Below, in pieces: positions 25,441-34,076 of a stretch of 64,000 nt of DNA (positions within the stretch are counted from its first letter, which is position 1; every line of letters starts with the position of its first letter). The notes beneath the pieces are model-generated. The model was not told the DNA's origin and made no database searches. It worked only from the letters and a program-made list of their open reading frames with translations. The stretch is from Hymenobacter puniceus (GTDB lineage Bacteria > Bacteroidota > Bacteroidia > Cytophagales > Hymenobacteraceae): contig NZ_JACSCX010000006.1 of assembly GCF_014333525.1 (NCBI RefSeq), positions 221,931 through 285,930 on the forward strand. The letters run 5' to 3'. The position numbers and the translations under genes were made by a program.

Positions 25441-25485
25441 AAAACGCCGCTCCTGTACCTCAATGGTGTACAGGAGCGGCGTTTT
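25441..25485. terminator. Rho-independent terminator after polA
   Basis: Perfect 18-bp arms (25441-25458 and 25468-25485) around a 9-nt loop, with A and T tracts on both sides. It can also serve the convergent lipoprotein gene. Confidence 0.92.
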
Positions 25486-25497
25486 CATATTGCAGAC

Positions 25498-25992
25498 TTA
25501 CTGCTTGACAAATCGGTATGTATAAGTCATTACCGAATCCCGGATCTGAATATCGTTTGTTTTCAGCACCATAGTTTCGGCGGTGAGCTCTACAATGTTT
25601 AGCGGACCAGCAACTGGGTTTGTGTAAGGGAATTGGACACTCCCTTGGTAGTCGATAGCCAGCTTGGTATCACTGTTCAGCAACTGCCATGTTCCCCAGT
25701 CCGTCAGGGCTGGCTGGGGAGAAAAGCATAGAGTGCCATTTTTGTCCCATTGCAGCTTGTTGGTTGCCTCAAACCGGTACAGGTCATCGGCTTCACATGC
25801 CCGCCCGGTTATGAATTCCAGCTGTATGGAGTTATTGTTGGCGGCGGGGCGGGTGCTATACGTATAGTTGGTCATTCGCCAGCCACCTGTGGAAAGCCAC
25901 GTTTCGCGTTGGCTAAGTACGGTTTCCTTTTTCGAACAGGCACTCAGGCCTATCAGCAAGGCAAGTAGGATACTGGTTTTGGTGAGCAGCAT
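25498..25992 (-). CDS. Lipocalin-like lipoprotein
   Basis: 164 aa. The signal LLALLIGLSACSKKE has a lipobox with Cys19. The mature protein has WLSTGGWRMTNYTY at the start, then DLYRFEATNKLQWDKNGTLC with FSPQPALTDWGTWQLL, then alternating beta strands. This order (a GxW near the N-terminus, then a DD-x-Y-x-F strand) resembles the lipocalin-like lipoproteins common in Bacteroidota. No ligand can be inferred. Convergent with polA. Confidence 0.75.
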   Translation of the reverse strand: MLLTKTSILLALLIGLSACSKKETVLSQRETWLSTGGWRMTNYTYSTRPAANNNSIQLEFITGRACEADDLYRFEATNKLQWDKNGTLCFSPQPALTDWGTWQLLNSDTKLAIDYQGSVQFPYTNPVAGPLNIVELTAETMVLKTNDIQIRDSVMTYTYRFVKQ

Positions 25993-26245
25993 AAGAGTAA
26001 GAGAATAAGATGAAAGATGGACTGTTTATCCCATGACCGAGCAGAGCAGAAGAGCGTTGCTTCAAGCTTTATTTTTGTGGCCTCCTGCGCTCGAAGTAGT
26101 ATCGCACTGCTGGAAAGCCTGAGAAGTGCTCTGCCTGCAACCGTACAGGGCATCGGCAGCAAGCGTGTTGGGTCAGTACCGGGCATCTTCGCGTCGCCGG
26201 CACCGTAAACCCTGGCTACACGCTCACTCTAACCCGCAGCATAGC

Positions 26246-26665
26246 ATGTCGTCTTACCCTCATACTACCACGCTGCAAAACGTAGCCCGCGGCCTGCTGG
26301 GCACCTTTATGGTGGCGGCCGGCACCGGCCACCTCACGTTTCAGCGCCGTGCGTTTCAGGGCCAGGTGCCCGATTTTGTGCCGTTCAGCAAAGACACTAC
26401 CGTACTGGCTTCGGGGGTAGTCGAAATCGGGCTGGGGCTGGCACTATTGGCGTTGAAGGGCAGAAACCGGGTACGGATGGGTATTGGGCTGGCAGCCTTT
26501 TACGCGGCCGTTTTTCCCGGCAATATTCACCAGTACACTCATCGTATTTCCGCTTTTGGCCTCGATACCGATGCCAAGCGGTTTGGGCGGCTGTTTTTCC
26601 AGCCCGTACTCATGGGCTGGGCGCTGTGGAGCACGGGCGCGCTGGCTGCATGGAAACGCAAGTAG
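26246..26665 (+). CDS. DoxX-like small membrane protein
   Basis: 139 aa from the ATG at 26246; an upstream in-frame extension is basic and unlikely. Four hydrophobic segments are visible: about 12-30 (VARGLLGTFMVAAGTGHL), 53-70 (ASGVVEIGLGLALLAL), 76-93 and 118-135 (QPVLMGWALWSTGALAAW). The first segment with GTGHLTFQRRAF and the VVEIGLG segment are typical of DoxX-like inner-membrane proteins. Function unknown; relatives are linked to redox or thiol metabolism. The thiol reductase YpdA gene follows 70 bp downstream. Confidence 0.75.
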   Translation: MSSYPHTTTLQNVARGLLGTFMVAAGTGHLTFQRRAFQGQVPDFVPFSKDTTVLASGVVEIGLGLALLALKGRNRVRMGIGLAAFYAAVFPGNIHQYTHRISAFGLDTDAKRFGRLFFQPVLMGWALWSTGALAAWKRK

Positions 26666-26735
26666 TACAGCCGCCGGCCTTGGTCTAATTAGGCCAGTTG
26701 TAAACTCCCGGCCCGCTGAGTTGGTATTACAGCAT

Positions 26736-27752
26736 ATGACAACCGACGTTTCTTTCGATGTAGTGGTGATTGGGGCCGGGCCGGTGGGGCTGGCCTGCGG
26801 GCTGGAAGTGCAGCGGCGCGGCCTTTCGGTGTGCGTACTGGACAAGGGCGCGCTGGTAAATTCCATCATCGGCTACCCCACCAACATGGAGTTTTTCTCC
26901 ACGCCTGAGTTGCTCGAAATTGGGGGCTACCCCATGACCACGCTGCACTACAAGCCCCTGCGCGAAGATGCCCTCGACTATTACCGCCGCGTAGCCCAGA
27001 CCGAAAAGCTCACGCTGCGCCTCTACGAGCGGGTAACCGGCCTCGAAGGCGAGCAGGGCCACTTTGAGGTGGTCACTAGCAAAGGTTGCATTGGCACGCG
27101 CTTCGTGATAGTAGCCACCGGTTTCTACGACGTGCCCAACCTGCTGCGCGTGCCCGGCGAAGACCTGCCCCACGTCACGCACTACTACAAAGAGCCCTAC
27201 GCCCACGCCGACCAAGACGTGGTAATTATTGGGGCCAAAAACTCCTCGGCCAAAGCCGCGTTGCAGCTGCTGCGCGCCGGGGCCCGTCCCACGCTGGTCG
27301 TACGTGGCCCCGAAATCAGCGAGTCAGTGAAGTACTGGATTCGGCCCGACCTGGTGAACCGCATCAAGGAGGGCCGTATTGGCTGCCACTTCAACAGCAC
27401 TGTGGCCCGCATCACCGAAACCACCGTGGAGCTGAACACGCCCGACGGCCCGCACACCCTGCCCGCCCAGCACGTCTACGCCCTCACCGGCTACCACCCC
27501 GACTTCACGTTCTTGGCCACCCTAGGCATCACCTGCGAAGCCGACGCCGCCCAAACGCCCACCCACCACACCGATACGCTGGAAACCAACCGCCCGGGCC
27601 TCTATCTGGCTGGCACCGTGTGCGGCGGCCTCAACACCAGCCGCTGGTTTATTGAAAACGGCCGCTACCACGCCCAGCTCATTGCCGCCCGCCTAGCCGG
27701 TGAGGCTGCGCCTGCCCTGCCGGAAGTGCTGCAGCAGGTGCAGCTTTCCTAG
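26736..27752 (+). CDS. ypdA: YpdA-type bacillithiol-disulfide reductase (FAD/NAD(P)-binding)
   Basis: 338 aa from the ATG at 26736. FDVVVIGAGPVGLACGLEVQ is the FAD dinucleotide-binding motif. NSIIGYPTNMEFFSTPELLE with IGGYPMTTLHYKP is strongly characteristic of YpdA proteins. The NAD(P)H motif is DVVIIGAKNSSAKAALQLLR. NRPGLYLAGTVCGGLNTSRW completes FAD binding. YpdA reduces oxidised bacillithiol with NADPH, supporting redox homeostasis; the assignment here rests on family similarity. A terminator follows. Confidence 0.93.
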   Translation: MTTDVSFDVVVIGAGPVGLACGLEVQRRGLSVCVLDKGALVNSIIGYPTNMEFFSTPELLEIGGYPMTTLHYKPLREDALDYYRRVAQTEKLTLRLYERVTGLEGEQGHFEVVTSKGCIGTRFVIVATGFYDVPNLLRVPGEDLPHVTHYYKEPYAHADQDVVIIGAKNSSAKAALQLLRAGARPTLVVRGPEISESVKYWIRPDLVNRIKEGRIGCHFNSTVARITETTVELNTPDGPHTLPAQHVYALTGYHPDFTFLATLGITCEADAAQTPTHHTDTLETNRPGLYLAGTVCGGLNTSRWFIENGRYHAQLIAARLAGEAAPALPEVLQQVQLS

Positions 27753-27775
27753 AGTGGAACCTAGATAATCCTACA

Positions 27776-27813
27776 AAAAGGCCCGCCTCCTGATTCAGGA
27801 AGCGGGCCTTTCT
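27776..27813. terminator. Rho-independent terminator after ypdA
   Basis: AAAAGGCCCGC, a loop with a smaller inner hairpin (CCTGATTCAGG), then GCGGGCCTTTCT. It lies between ypdA and the convergent GDSL lipoprotein gene. Confidence 0.85.
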
Positions 27814-27832
27814 CTTTGGGGTCTGTAGCTTA

Positions 27833-29248
27833 CTATGGCAGCAGCAGCGCGTTGTACTCCGTCGGATTCACCGGCTGAATCGACGCACCGTAGGTGGCGT
27901 TAATCACCTTAATGAATTCGTTGGCAATTACGGCGTAGCCACGCGAGGTGGGGTGCACACCGTCCAGCGAGAACAGGTTACCACGGATAAAGCCAGCATT
28001 GTTAGCCGTGCCGTTGATGGCAATGCCGCCCAACGCTACCGTGCTGAAGAACGAGTTCATATCCACCAAACCAACCTTGTACTGACGGGCCGTTTTGGCG
28101 ATGATGGTGTTGAACTGCGTGGTACGGGTCTGGATGGCCGTAACCTCAGCAGCGTCCAGCACCAAGTTGTTAGGAATCGGGTTGGTGGGCGTAGAGCCCA
28201 CGCCCGTAGCCACCACGGAGGCAGCAGGCAACGCAATCAGGTCGGCGGCAGTAGCAGGGCGCACAGCGGCACCGGCGGCGCCCGGCTGAATGAACACGGC
28301 CGGGGCGGCAGGGTTTACCCGCTGGAATCCGGCTAGTACGCTGGCTACAGTTACGGCCGTGAAATACGGAATGTTGGTTACGTTGGGGATGTTGGCCACT
28401 ACGCCGCCTACCGTGCCATTGCGGCTCATGGTGCGCACAATGTTGCGGTAGCCTCTACCGAAACTGGTAGTGTCCGTCAGGTTGCTGAACGGGTTGGTGG
28501 CAACTGCTACGGCACCGTTAGTGGCGTAAGTCAGTACGTCGTTGTTGCCCAGCCAGCAGGTAAAGAATGTGGCGTTCTTGCGCCCAATGAACGTGGTGTA
28601 ATCAGTCACACCCCGGTCAGCAGCTGGCAGCAGGCGCTGGTAGTAGTTGTTGAGGTTGCCGTAGGCCTGCGCTGCGCCCGCAATCTGCGGTACAGTAGAA
28701 GCCGTGCGGTCGGCGCTTAACACTGAAATACCAGGTACCCCCAGGTTGTTGGGCTGCGTGGTATTGAAAGCAGCCAGCTCAGCGGCGCCTGAGCCCAACG
28801 GTGGAGCAGGCAGCGTGCGGCCGGTGAAAGCGAACCGGTAGTCAGCGGGGTTGTTGGTGAATGTCCGGGGAGCCGTTTCGCCAACCAGCGTGGCACTGGT
28901 GCTCTGGCCGGGCTGCAGAATTACCGGCGAGCCAGCCGTAGTGATGCCATAGAACTTCAGATAGCCGGAACCATCCTTTTGGCTTTCATCAAACTTGGGA
29001 GAAACAAAGTCGCCACCACCGGCCTTGGCAAACTGCTGGGCCAGAATGGCAGGATACGATGTTTCGATACCGAAGTTGGCCAGGCCGCCGCTCTGGAAGC
29101 CTGCCGTGAGCGAGTTGCCAACAGCTACGTAGCTGCTGAAATCAGCCGAACCTTTATCTACTGCCGGAGCGTCCAGCTCAGGCTGGCAAGCGGCCATACC
29201 CAACAGTGCTACTGCAGGCCAGGTTTTCTTGAGGGAAAACGTATTCAT
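27833..29248 (-). CDS. SGNH/GDSL-type hydrolase lipoprotein
   Basis: 471 aa. The signal ends LLGMAACQPE (lipobox, Cys21). The catalytic Ser block is SSYVAVGNSLTAGFQSGG (the GDSL motif reads GNSL). WLGNNDVLTYATNG gives the block III GxND, and LDGVHPTSRGYAVIANEF gives the catalytic DxxH. So the Ser, Gly, Asn and Asp/His ligands are all present. Substrates are probably esters or lipids. It lies 21 bp downstream of the FadL-type gene, suggesting an operon for lipid or fatty-acid uptake: the lipase releases fatty acids and FadL imports them. Confidence 0.92.
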   Translation of the reverse strand: MNTFSLKKTWPAVALLGMAACQPELDAPAVDKGSADFSSYVAVGNSLTAGFQSGGLANFGIETSYPAILAQQFAKAGGGDFVSPKFDESQKDGSGYLKFYGITTAGSPVILQPGQSTSATLVGETAPRTFTNNPADYRFAFTGRTLPAPPLGSGAAELAAFNTTQPNNLGVPGISVLSADRTASTVPQIAGAAQAYGNLNNYYQRLLPAADRGVTDYTTFIGRKNATFFTCWLGNNDVLTYATNGAVAVATNPFSNLTDTTSFGRGYRNIVRTMSRNGTVGGVVANIPNVTNIPYFTAVTVASVLAGFQRVNPAAPAVFIQPGAAGAAVRPATAADLIALPAASVVATGVGSTPTNPIPNNLVLDAAEVTAIQTRTTQFNTIIAKTARQYKVGLVDMNSFFSTVALGGIAINGTANNAGFIRGNLFSLDGVHPTSRGYAVIANEFIKVINATYGASIQPVNPTEYNALLLP

Positions 29249-29269
29249 AGGAGAAGAGAGGCGAAGAGA

Positions 29270-30529
29270 TTAGAAAGTGTAGTTCAGGCCAATGCCGGGC
29301 ACTACTACGCTGGTCTTATAAGTACCTGCCACGCGGTCCGTTGTGCCGTTGTTAAGCAGATCATTCTGCGTTTGGGTACGCTTTTTCAGGTTCACGAACT
29401 GCGTGCTGAGGTCTACCCCGAACTTCTCACCAAACTTATAGGAAGCGCCGAGCGTGCCGGTTACGCGGTCCGAGTCAGGCGTTTCGGGCGTTACGTAGCC
29501 GTCTTTCACCGGCGAGTTGTCGTAGGCACCGCCGGCGCGTACGGTCAGGCCGTCCGTTACCTGGTACTGGCCGCCGACGCGGAAGGTCAGCGCGTCTTCG
29601 TAGTAGCGCTTCGACGTGCTGGTAGTGGAATTGTTGACCGGCGCATTGAAGTCAAACGTCAGGTTTTTATAGGCGCTCCACTCTACAAAGTTCACATCGA
29701 GGCCGATGGTGAGCTTCTCGGTGGGCATCACGCCGATACCGATGGACGTAGTAGCCGGCAGCGGCAGCGTGGCCGAAAACTTGGTAGCCTGGAAGCCAGG
29801 GGCCGCCGTAGCCGACAAGTTGCGGAACGTCACGTCGCCGTCCTTCACCTGCGCATCTATTTTCGAGCGGTAGCTGATACCCACGCTCAGCTTGTCGGAA
29901 GGCTTGAAGAACACGCCGGCGTTGAAGCCAAATTTGCGCTCTGCCTCGCCATCCAGCTCGATGCTGCCAAACTGGCCTTCCGCGTTCTGCGCCGGAATAT
30001 CGCGTTGCAGATTCACGGAGCCCAGCGCCAGATACGTCAGGCCGGCACCAATGCTCAGCTTGTCGGTAACGGCATAGCTGAAGGTTGGCTGCACGTAAAT
30101 AGCCTTCAAATCAATCTGGGTGAGGGCAAAGCGGCCTTCCCAGCCGTCGGCGTACTGCAGCTTATTGCCGAAAGGCGTATAGATGGCAATACCCGCCCGG
30201 AACTTGCCTTCGGCCGGGCCGAAGCCAGCAAACAAGCTGAACGGCGTAGTGGTGTTGTTTTGCAGCTCGCGCTGCACGCTGCCATTCTCGGCGCGGAATG
30301 CCTGGCGGGCCAGCGTGGCATTAGCACCCAGTTGCACGCCCCGCTCCTTCACCATAGCCAAAGCGCCGGGGTTGTAGAACATGGCCGCCTGGTCCAGCGA
30401 CAGGCCGACACCTACGCCGCCCATGCCGTTGTTTTTTATCCCGGCCAGGGTCACCTGGTAGCCGCCCGCCGATGCGGCCGTACCCGTGAGTAGCGCACCA
30501 CCCGCGAGGAGTAGAGATTTAAAAGTCAT
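29270..30529 (-). CDS. OmpP1/FadL-family outer-membrane transporter
   Basis: 419 aa. The signal peptide is followed by GYQVTLAGIKNNGMGGVGVG and LSLDQAAMFYNPGALAMV. This N-terminal motif (the NGMGGV region, then xxPGAL) is the hallmark of FadL-type transporters of long-chain fatty acids and other hydrophobics. The rest is a 14-strand barrel, with ADGWEGRFALTQIDLKAIYV and the final VPGIGLNYTF. It has a likely operon partner in the GDSL lipoprotein gene downstream. A palindromic operator candidate (30594-30615) lies upstream. Confidence 0.95.
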   Translation of the reverse strand: MTFKSLLLAGGALLTGTAASAGGYQVTLAGIKNNGMGGVGVGLSLDQAAMFYNPGALAMVKERGVQLGANATLARQAFRAENGSVQRELQNNTTTPFSLFAGFGPAEGKFRAGIAIYTPFGNKLQYADGWEGRFALTQIDLKAIYVQPTFSYAVTDKLSIGAGLTYLALGSVNLQRDIPAQNAEGQFGSIELDGEAERKFGFNAGVFFKPSDKLSVGISYRSKIDAQVKDGDVTFRNLSATAAPGFQATKFSATLPLPATTSIGIGVMPTEKLTIGLDVNFVEWSAYKNLTFDFNAPVNNSTTSTSKRYYEDALTFRVGGQYQVTDGLTVRAGGAYDNSPVKDGYVTPETPDSDRVTGTLGASYKFGEKFGVDLSTQFVNLKKRTQTQNDLLNNGTTDRVAGTYKTSVVVPGIGLNYTF

Positions 30530-30593
30530 AAAAAAGAGAGAAAGGTGAGAATTTAGGCTTGTCGCGACTTAAATGTAGAAAGAAAAACGCTTG

Positions 30594-30615
30594 ATTAGTC
30601 GGCAAGCCGACTAAT
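30594..30615. promoter_or_regulatory. Perfect palindrome upstream of the FadL gene (operator candidate)
   Basis: ATTAGTCGGC-aa-GCCGACTAAT, perfect 10-bp arms, 65 bp upstream of the FadL start. The 2-bp spacer makes an RNA hairpin unlikely, so a dimeric regulator site is the simplest reading. Confidence 0.5.
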
Positions 30616-30695
30616 TCTTGCTGGCAGTAAAACGAACGAAAACCCCGGATATTTTCGGCTGTAGCGCTAGCTGTGCAAATATGGTGAGTTATGGC

Positions 30696-31526
30696 TCACC
30701 TTGTATCCGGCTCCGCACCAACTACCCGCCGGGTTTGCAGGTGCAGGCGCTGCCCAGCTACCAGCAGGTGCACCCGCAGGTCTTGCCCACTTACCGGCTC
30801 GCCACGCCCGATACGGCCCAGGTTGTTGCCGTGCAGCTGGCGCCCGTCCACCACCATCACCACCCCATCACCAAACACCTCCGCCTCTGTTCCGCCCCGG
30901 ATAATGAGGCCGGTTTCTTCGGCCAGCCCCAGCCCCAGGCACATAGGGTGCGCCAGCAGCGCGTGGGCCAGCCGCCCAAAGCGGCCCCGCTCCACAAAGT
31001 GCTGATCGATGAGCAGCTGGGGTAGTAAGCCCAGCCCGGCGCTGGTTTGCATGCCGCCTTTGCGCAACGCGCGCCAGCCGTGGCCGTCCACTATCATGTA
31101 CTCGGGCAGCACGGCCGCGCCGGCGCTGGTCCCGGCTATCATAAAATTGGCATCGTGGTAGTACCGTTCGTGCAGCACGCGCAAAAATTCCGAGTTGTGC
31201 AGAAAGTCGGTGATGCGCTCCTGGTCGCCGCCGCTGAAAAACACGAGCCCTGCGTGGCGCAGGCGGCGCAGCGTGTCGGGCGCGTCGGCGGAGTGGTGCT
31301 CACTGATGCGTAGGTGGCGGGCGCCGGTGCAGCCCAGCTCGCGCAGGGCCCGCTCGTAGGCCCGGCCGGAGCGGGTATCGTCGCGGGAGGCTACCGTTAC
31401 AATTTCGACTGGGGTAGCCGGACTCGGCAGCAGGTCGCAGAGAAGCGCCAGCATGGCGTCGTCGTCGCCGCCGCCGAGGGCAACAAGAGTGCCGAGCGGC
31501 GGGTTGGCAGGCGTCTGGTGAGGCAT
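30696..31526 (-). CDS. Cyanophycinase-like peptidase (family S51)
   Basis: 276 aa from the ATG at 31524-31526; GTG three codons upstream is an alternative. GTLVALGGGDDDAMLALLCD opens the class I glutaminase-like fold. GLVFFSGGDQERITDFL and FMIAGTSAGAAVLPEYMIVD give the catalytic nucleophile Ser in GTSAGAA. AGLGLLPQLLIDQHFVERGR matches cyanophycinase. Such enzymes hydrolyse beta-aspartyl linkages, including cyanophycin dipeptides. No cyanophycin synthetase is nearby, so the physiological substrate is uncertain. Confidence 0.9.
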   Translation of the reverse strand: MPHQTPANPPLGTLVALGGGDDDAMLALLCDLLPSPATPVEIVTVASRDDTRSGRAYERALRELGCTGARHLRISEHHSADAPDTLRRLRHAGLVFFSGGDQERITDFLHNSEFLRVLHERYYHDANFMIAGTSAGAAVLPEYMIVDGHGWRALRKGGMQTSAGLGLLPQLLIDQHFVERGRFGRLAHALLAHPMCLGLGLAEETGLIIRGGTEAEVFGDGVVMVVDGRQLHGNNLGRIGRGEPVSGQDLRVHLLVAGQRLHLQTRRVVGAEPDTR

Positions 31527-31685
31527 AGAAAGCACGAAGGAGCGGGCTCAAATGTACGGGCGCCCTCTTTAATGGATGCTGCGGAGCTTACACAAGTGTC
31601 TTCAACAGAATTTTGTTGCTGGCTAGCCGCTGCTTGCCCAACATCTATACCGATACGCGGCTAGCAAGACGCAACAGAGTTGCCG

Positions 31686-32309
31686 CTACGAGCGGCCGTA
31701 CTGGTCGACGGCGCCGGCCATGCGGGCGAATACCTGATGCCAAGACTGGCCATACGGGAAGAAGTTGCGCCGGTCGCCGCTGTCCCATTGCTGCTGCATC
31801 TCGGGCGTGTCTATCTTGTAGTCGGGGCGCTGGCGGCTGGTGACGTCGCGCAGGTCGTGGTGCAGCTCGGCCAGGCTGGGGCGGCCCCAGTACCAGTAGC
31901 CACAATAGATTTTGTAGATGCGCAAGCCCGGCTCCAGCACAAAGGTGTGCGGAATCATGGGGTTGTTGTGCGGGTCGGTGTACTCTTGGATGCCGAGACG
32001 CTGCTGCACCACCCGCTTTTCATCGTGCAGAAAAGGCCAATTGGCGCCCACTCCCAGGCGCAAGTCGTTGGAGAGCAGTAGCGAATCGGTAGTGATGGTG
32101 ACGAGCTGCGTAAACCCGACCTGCAGCTGCGGGTGAAAGTGCACTAGCTCGTGTAGCTGCTGCCGGTCTTTGGGGCAATACACGCCACGGTTCAGGGTCA
32201 GAATCATGGGGTCGTGTCCCTGCAAAACCGATAGCCGGCGCAGCACCCCCGTATGATCGGGCAATTCAAAATCCGGTAGCGAAGTGCCGGTCAGGATATC
32301 GGGGGCCAT
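31686..32309 (-). CDS. Peroxiredoxin-like (redoxin domain) protein
   Basis: 207 aa, no signal peptide. TSLPDFELPDHTGVLRRL starts the AhpC/TSA-type thioredoxin fold. The peroxidatic site is LNRGVYCPKDRQQL, without the usual PxxxTxxC context. Another Cys is in YKIYCGYWYWGRPS. DRRNFFPYGQSWHQVFARMA is an unusual C-terminus. Members of the group are thiol peroxidases, but the altered active-site context leaves the reaction uncertain. It is transcribed alone. Confidence 0.75.
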   Translation of the reverse strand: MAPDILTGTSLPDFELPDHTGVLRRLSVLQGHDPMILTLNRGVYCPKDRQQLHELVHFHPQLQVGFTQLVTITTDSLLLSNDLRLGVGANWPFLHDEKRVVQQRLGIQEYTDPHNNPMIPHTFVLEPGLRIYKIYCGYWYWGRPSLAELHHDLRDVTSRQRPDYKIDTPEMQQQWDSGDRRNFFPYGQSWHQVFARMAGAVDQYGRS

Positions 32310-32421
32310 ACATACTAGTAATTAAACAATAAAATTTATGAATTTATTTATTAATAACATAGTAAATAATTCAGCTAATGTATGGCTTGTGTTACTCAGC
32401 CACTCTTTTAAACCTCTGGAA

Positions 32422-32448
32422 TGACGATTGGCAGATTATTAATCGTCA
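32422..32448. promoter_or_regulatory. Inverted repeat upstream of mgtE
   Basis: TGACGATT (32422-32429) and AATCGTCA (32441-32448) are perfect 8-bp arms, about 30 bp upstream of the -7 candidate of mgtE. It could be an operator or the base of a leader structure. Confidence 0.35.
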
Positions 32449-32476
32449 GTGTCTGCATCCTGAAGGCAGGAATAGC

Positions 32477-32484
32477 TATTTTTG
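32477..32484 (+). promoter_or_regulatory. Bacteroidota-type -7 box candidate for mgtE
   Basis: TATTTTTG matches TAnnTTTG, 55 bp upstream of the mgtE start. No good -33 TTG is visible at the usual distance. Confidence 0.35.
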
Positions 32485-32538
32485 CGGGCTTTTTTGCCAC
32501 CAACCCTCCTGCCTAGCGAGACACACTCCCTTCCGTAC

Positions 32539-33924
32539 ATGAATCAGCATCCGACTACCGACCACATTACGTCCCTGATTCAGGAGGGGGAATTTTTCAA
32601 GCTCAAGGAAATTCTCAAAAACTATGAGCCCGCCGAGCTGGTAGAGCTGATTGAGGCCGAAGAGGAGCGCGAGCAGCTTATTATTTTCCGGCTGCTGCCG
32701 CTGCGGCTGGCCACGCAGGTGTTCGAATACCTGGATCTGGAAGTGCAGAAGCACTTTCTGGCCAATCTGAGCCAGGAAAAGATTTCCGATATCCTCAACG
32801 AAATGTCGCCCGACGACCGGACGGCACTGCTGGAGTTTCTGCCTGATGACTTCGTAAAGGAGCTGATCCAGACGCTGTCGGAGCCGGAGCGCAAGGTGAC
32901 GCTGGAGCTGCTGGGCTACCCCGAGTACTCGGTGGGGCGCCTGATGACGCCCGACTACATTGCCATCCGGGAGAGCTGGACCGTGCAGCAGGTATTGGAC
33001 TACATCCGGCGCCACGGCGGACAGTCTGAGACGCTGAGCGTACTCTACGTAACCGACCACCGGGGCGTGCTGATCGACGATATCCGCATCCGGGAGTTTC
33101 TGCTGTCGGCGCCCGACCGGCCCGTAAGTGAGCTGATGGACCGCCGCTACGTGAAGCTCAACGCCATGCAGGACCAGGAAGCGGCCATCGACGTGTTCCG
33201 CAAAAACGACCGGGTGGCGTTGCCCGTCGTGAACGACGACGGCGTGCTGTTCGGCATCGTAACCATCGACGACATTCTGGATATCCGGGAAGAAGAAGAC
33301 ACCGAGGACATCCAGAAGCTGGGCGGCTCGGCGGCCCTGGACGAGCCGTATCTGGCCACTTCCATCTGGAGCATGATAAAAAAGCGCGCCGGCTGGCTGG
33401 TGATTCTGCTGCTGGGTGAGATGCTGACCACTTCGGCCATGCACCATTTCGAGGACGATCTGCAGAAAGCGGCCGTGCTGGGGCTGTTTATTCCGCTCAT
33501 TATTTCGGCGGGCGGCAATGCCGGCTCGCAGGCTACCTCGCTCATTATCCGGGCCATGAGCCTGGGCGAGTTTACGCTCTCGGACTGGTGGATTGTGATG
33601 CGGCGCGAAATCATTTCGGGGCTGGCGCTAGGAGCTATTCTGGGGGTAGTGGGTGCTTTGCGCATTGTGCTGTGGGCCAAAGTAGTAGACCCCGGCTATT
33701 TCGGCCCATACTGGCAGCTGATTGCCGTAACGGTTGGTTTCTCGCTGCTGGGCATTGTGCTGTGGGGGGCCTTGTCGGGGGCTATGCTGCCCATGATTCT
33801 CAAGCGCCTTGGGCTCGACCCTGCCACAGCTTCCGCTCCGTTTGTAGCCACACTCGTGGACGTTACCGGCCTCATCATCTACTTCTCGGTGGCGACGCTG
33901 GTGCTGCGCGGCACCCTGCTGTAA
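32539..33924 (+). CDS. mgtE: Magnesium transporter MgtE
   Basis: 461 aa from the ATG at 32539. The superhelical N domain covers about 20-130. Two CBS domains follow (about 135-265), including VGRLMTPDYIAIRESWTVQQ. Five membrane helices fill the last third, with PLIISAGGNAGSQATSLIIR, typical of the pore. MgtE is a dimeric Mg2+ channel closed by Mg2+ binding to its cytosolic domains. CorA is encoded 152 bp downstream. The neighbouring terminator suggests the two are transcribed separately. Confidence 0.96.
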   Translation: MNQHPTTDHITSLIQEGEFFKLKEILKNYEPAELVELIEAEEEREQLIIFRLLPLRLATQVFEYLDLEVQKHFLANLSQEKISDILNEMSPDDRTALLEFLPDDFVKELIQTLSEPERKVTLELLGYPEYSVGRLMTPDYIAIRESWTVQQVLDYIRRHGGQSETLSVLYVTDHRGVLIDDIRIREFLLSAPDRPVSELMDRRYVKLNAMQDQEAAIDVFRKNDRVALPVVNDDGVLFGIVTIDDILDIREEEDTEDIQKLGGSAALDEPYLATSIWSMIKKRAGWLVILLLGEMLTTSAMHHFEDDLQKAAVLGLFIPLIISAGGNAGSQATSLIIRAMSLGEFTLSDWWIVMRREIISGLALGAILGVVGALRIVLWAKVVDPGYFGPYWQLIAVTVGFSLLGIVLWGALSGAMLPMILKRLGLDPATASAPFVATLVDVTGLIIYFSVATLVLRGTLL

Positions 33925-33944
33925 ACGCTGCCAAGCCAATACAG

Positions 33945-33987
33945 AATGCTCGTCATGCTTCGCTACCGGCTGCCTGACGAGCATTTT
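33945..33987 (+). terminator. Terminator-like hairpin after mgtE
   Basis: AATGCTCGTCA (33945-33955) and TGACGAGCATT (33975-33985), perfect 11-bp arms around a 19-nt loop, followed by a short T run. Confidence 0.7.
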
Positions 33988-34076
33988 GGTGATGTTCCGA
34001 GCGGCTTTATAGCCGAGCAAGGCGGCGCCGGGCAGCTTTTTGCGTTACAGGACTTGTTGCCACTACCGCTCTGCTT

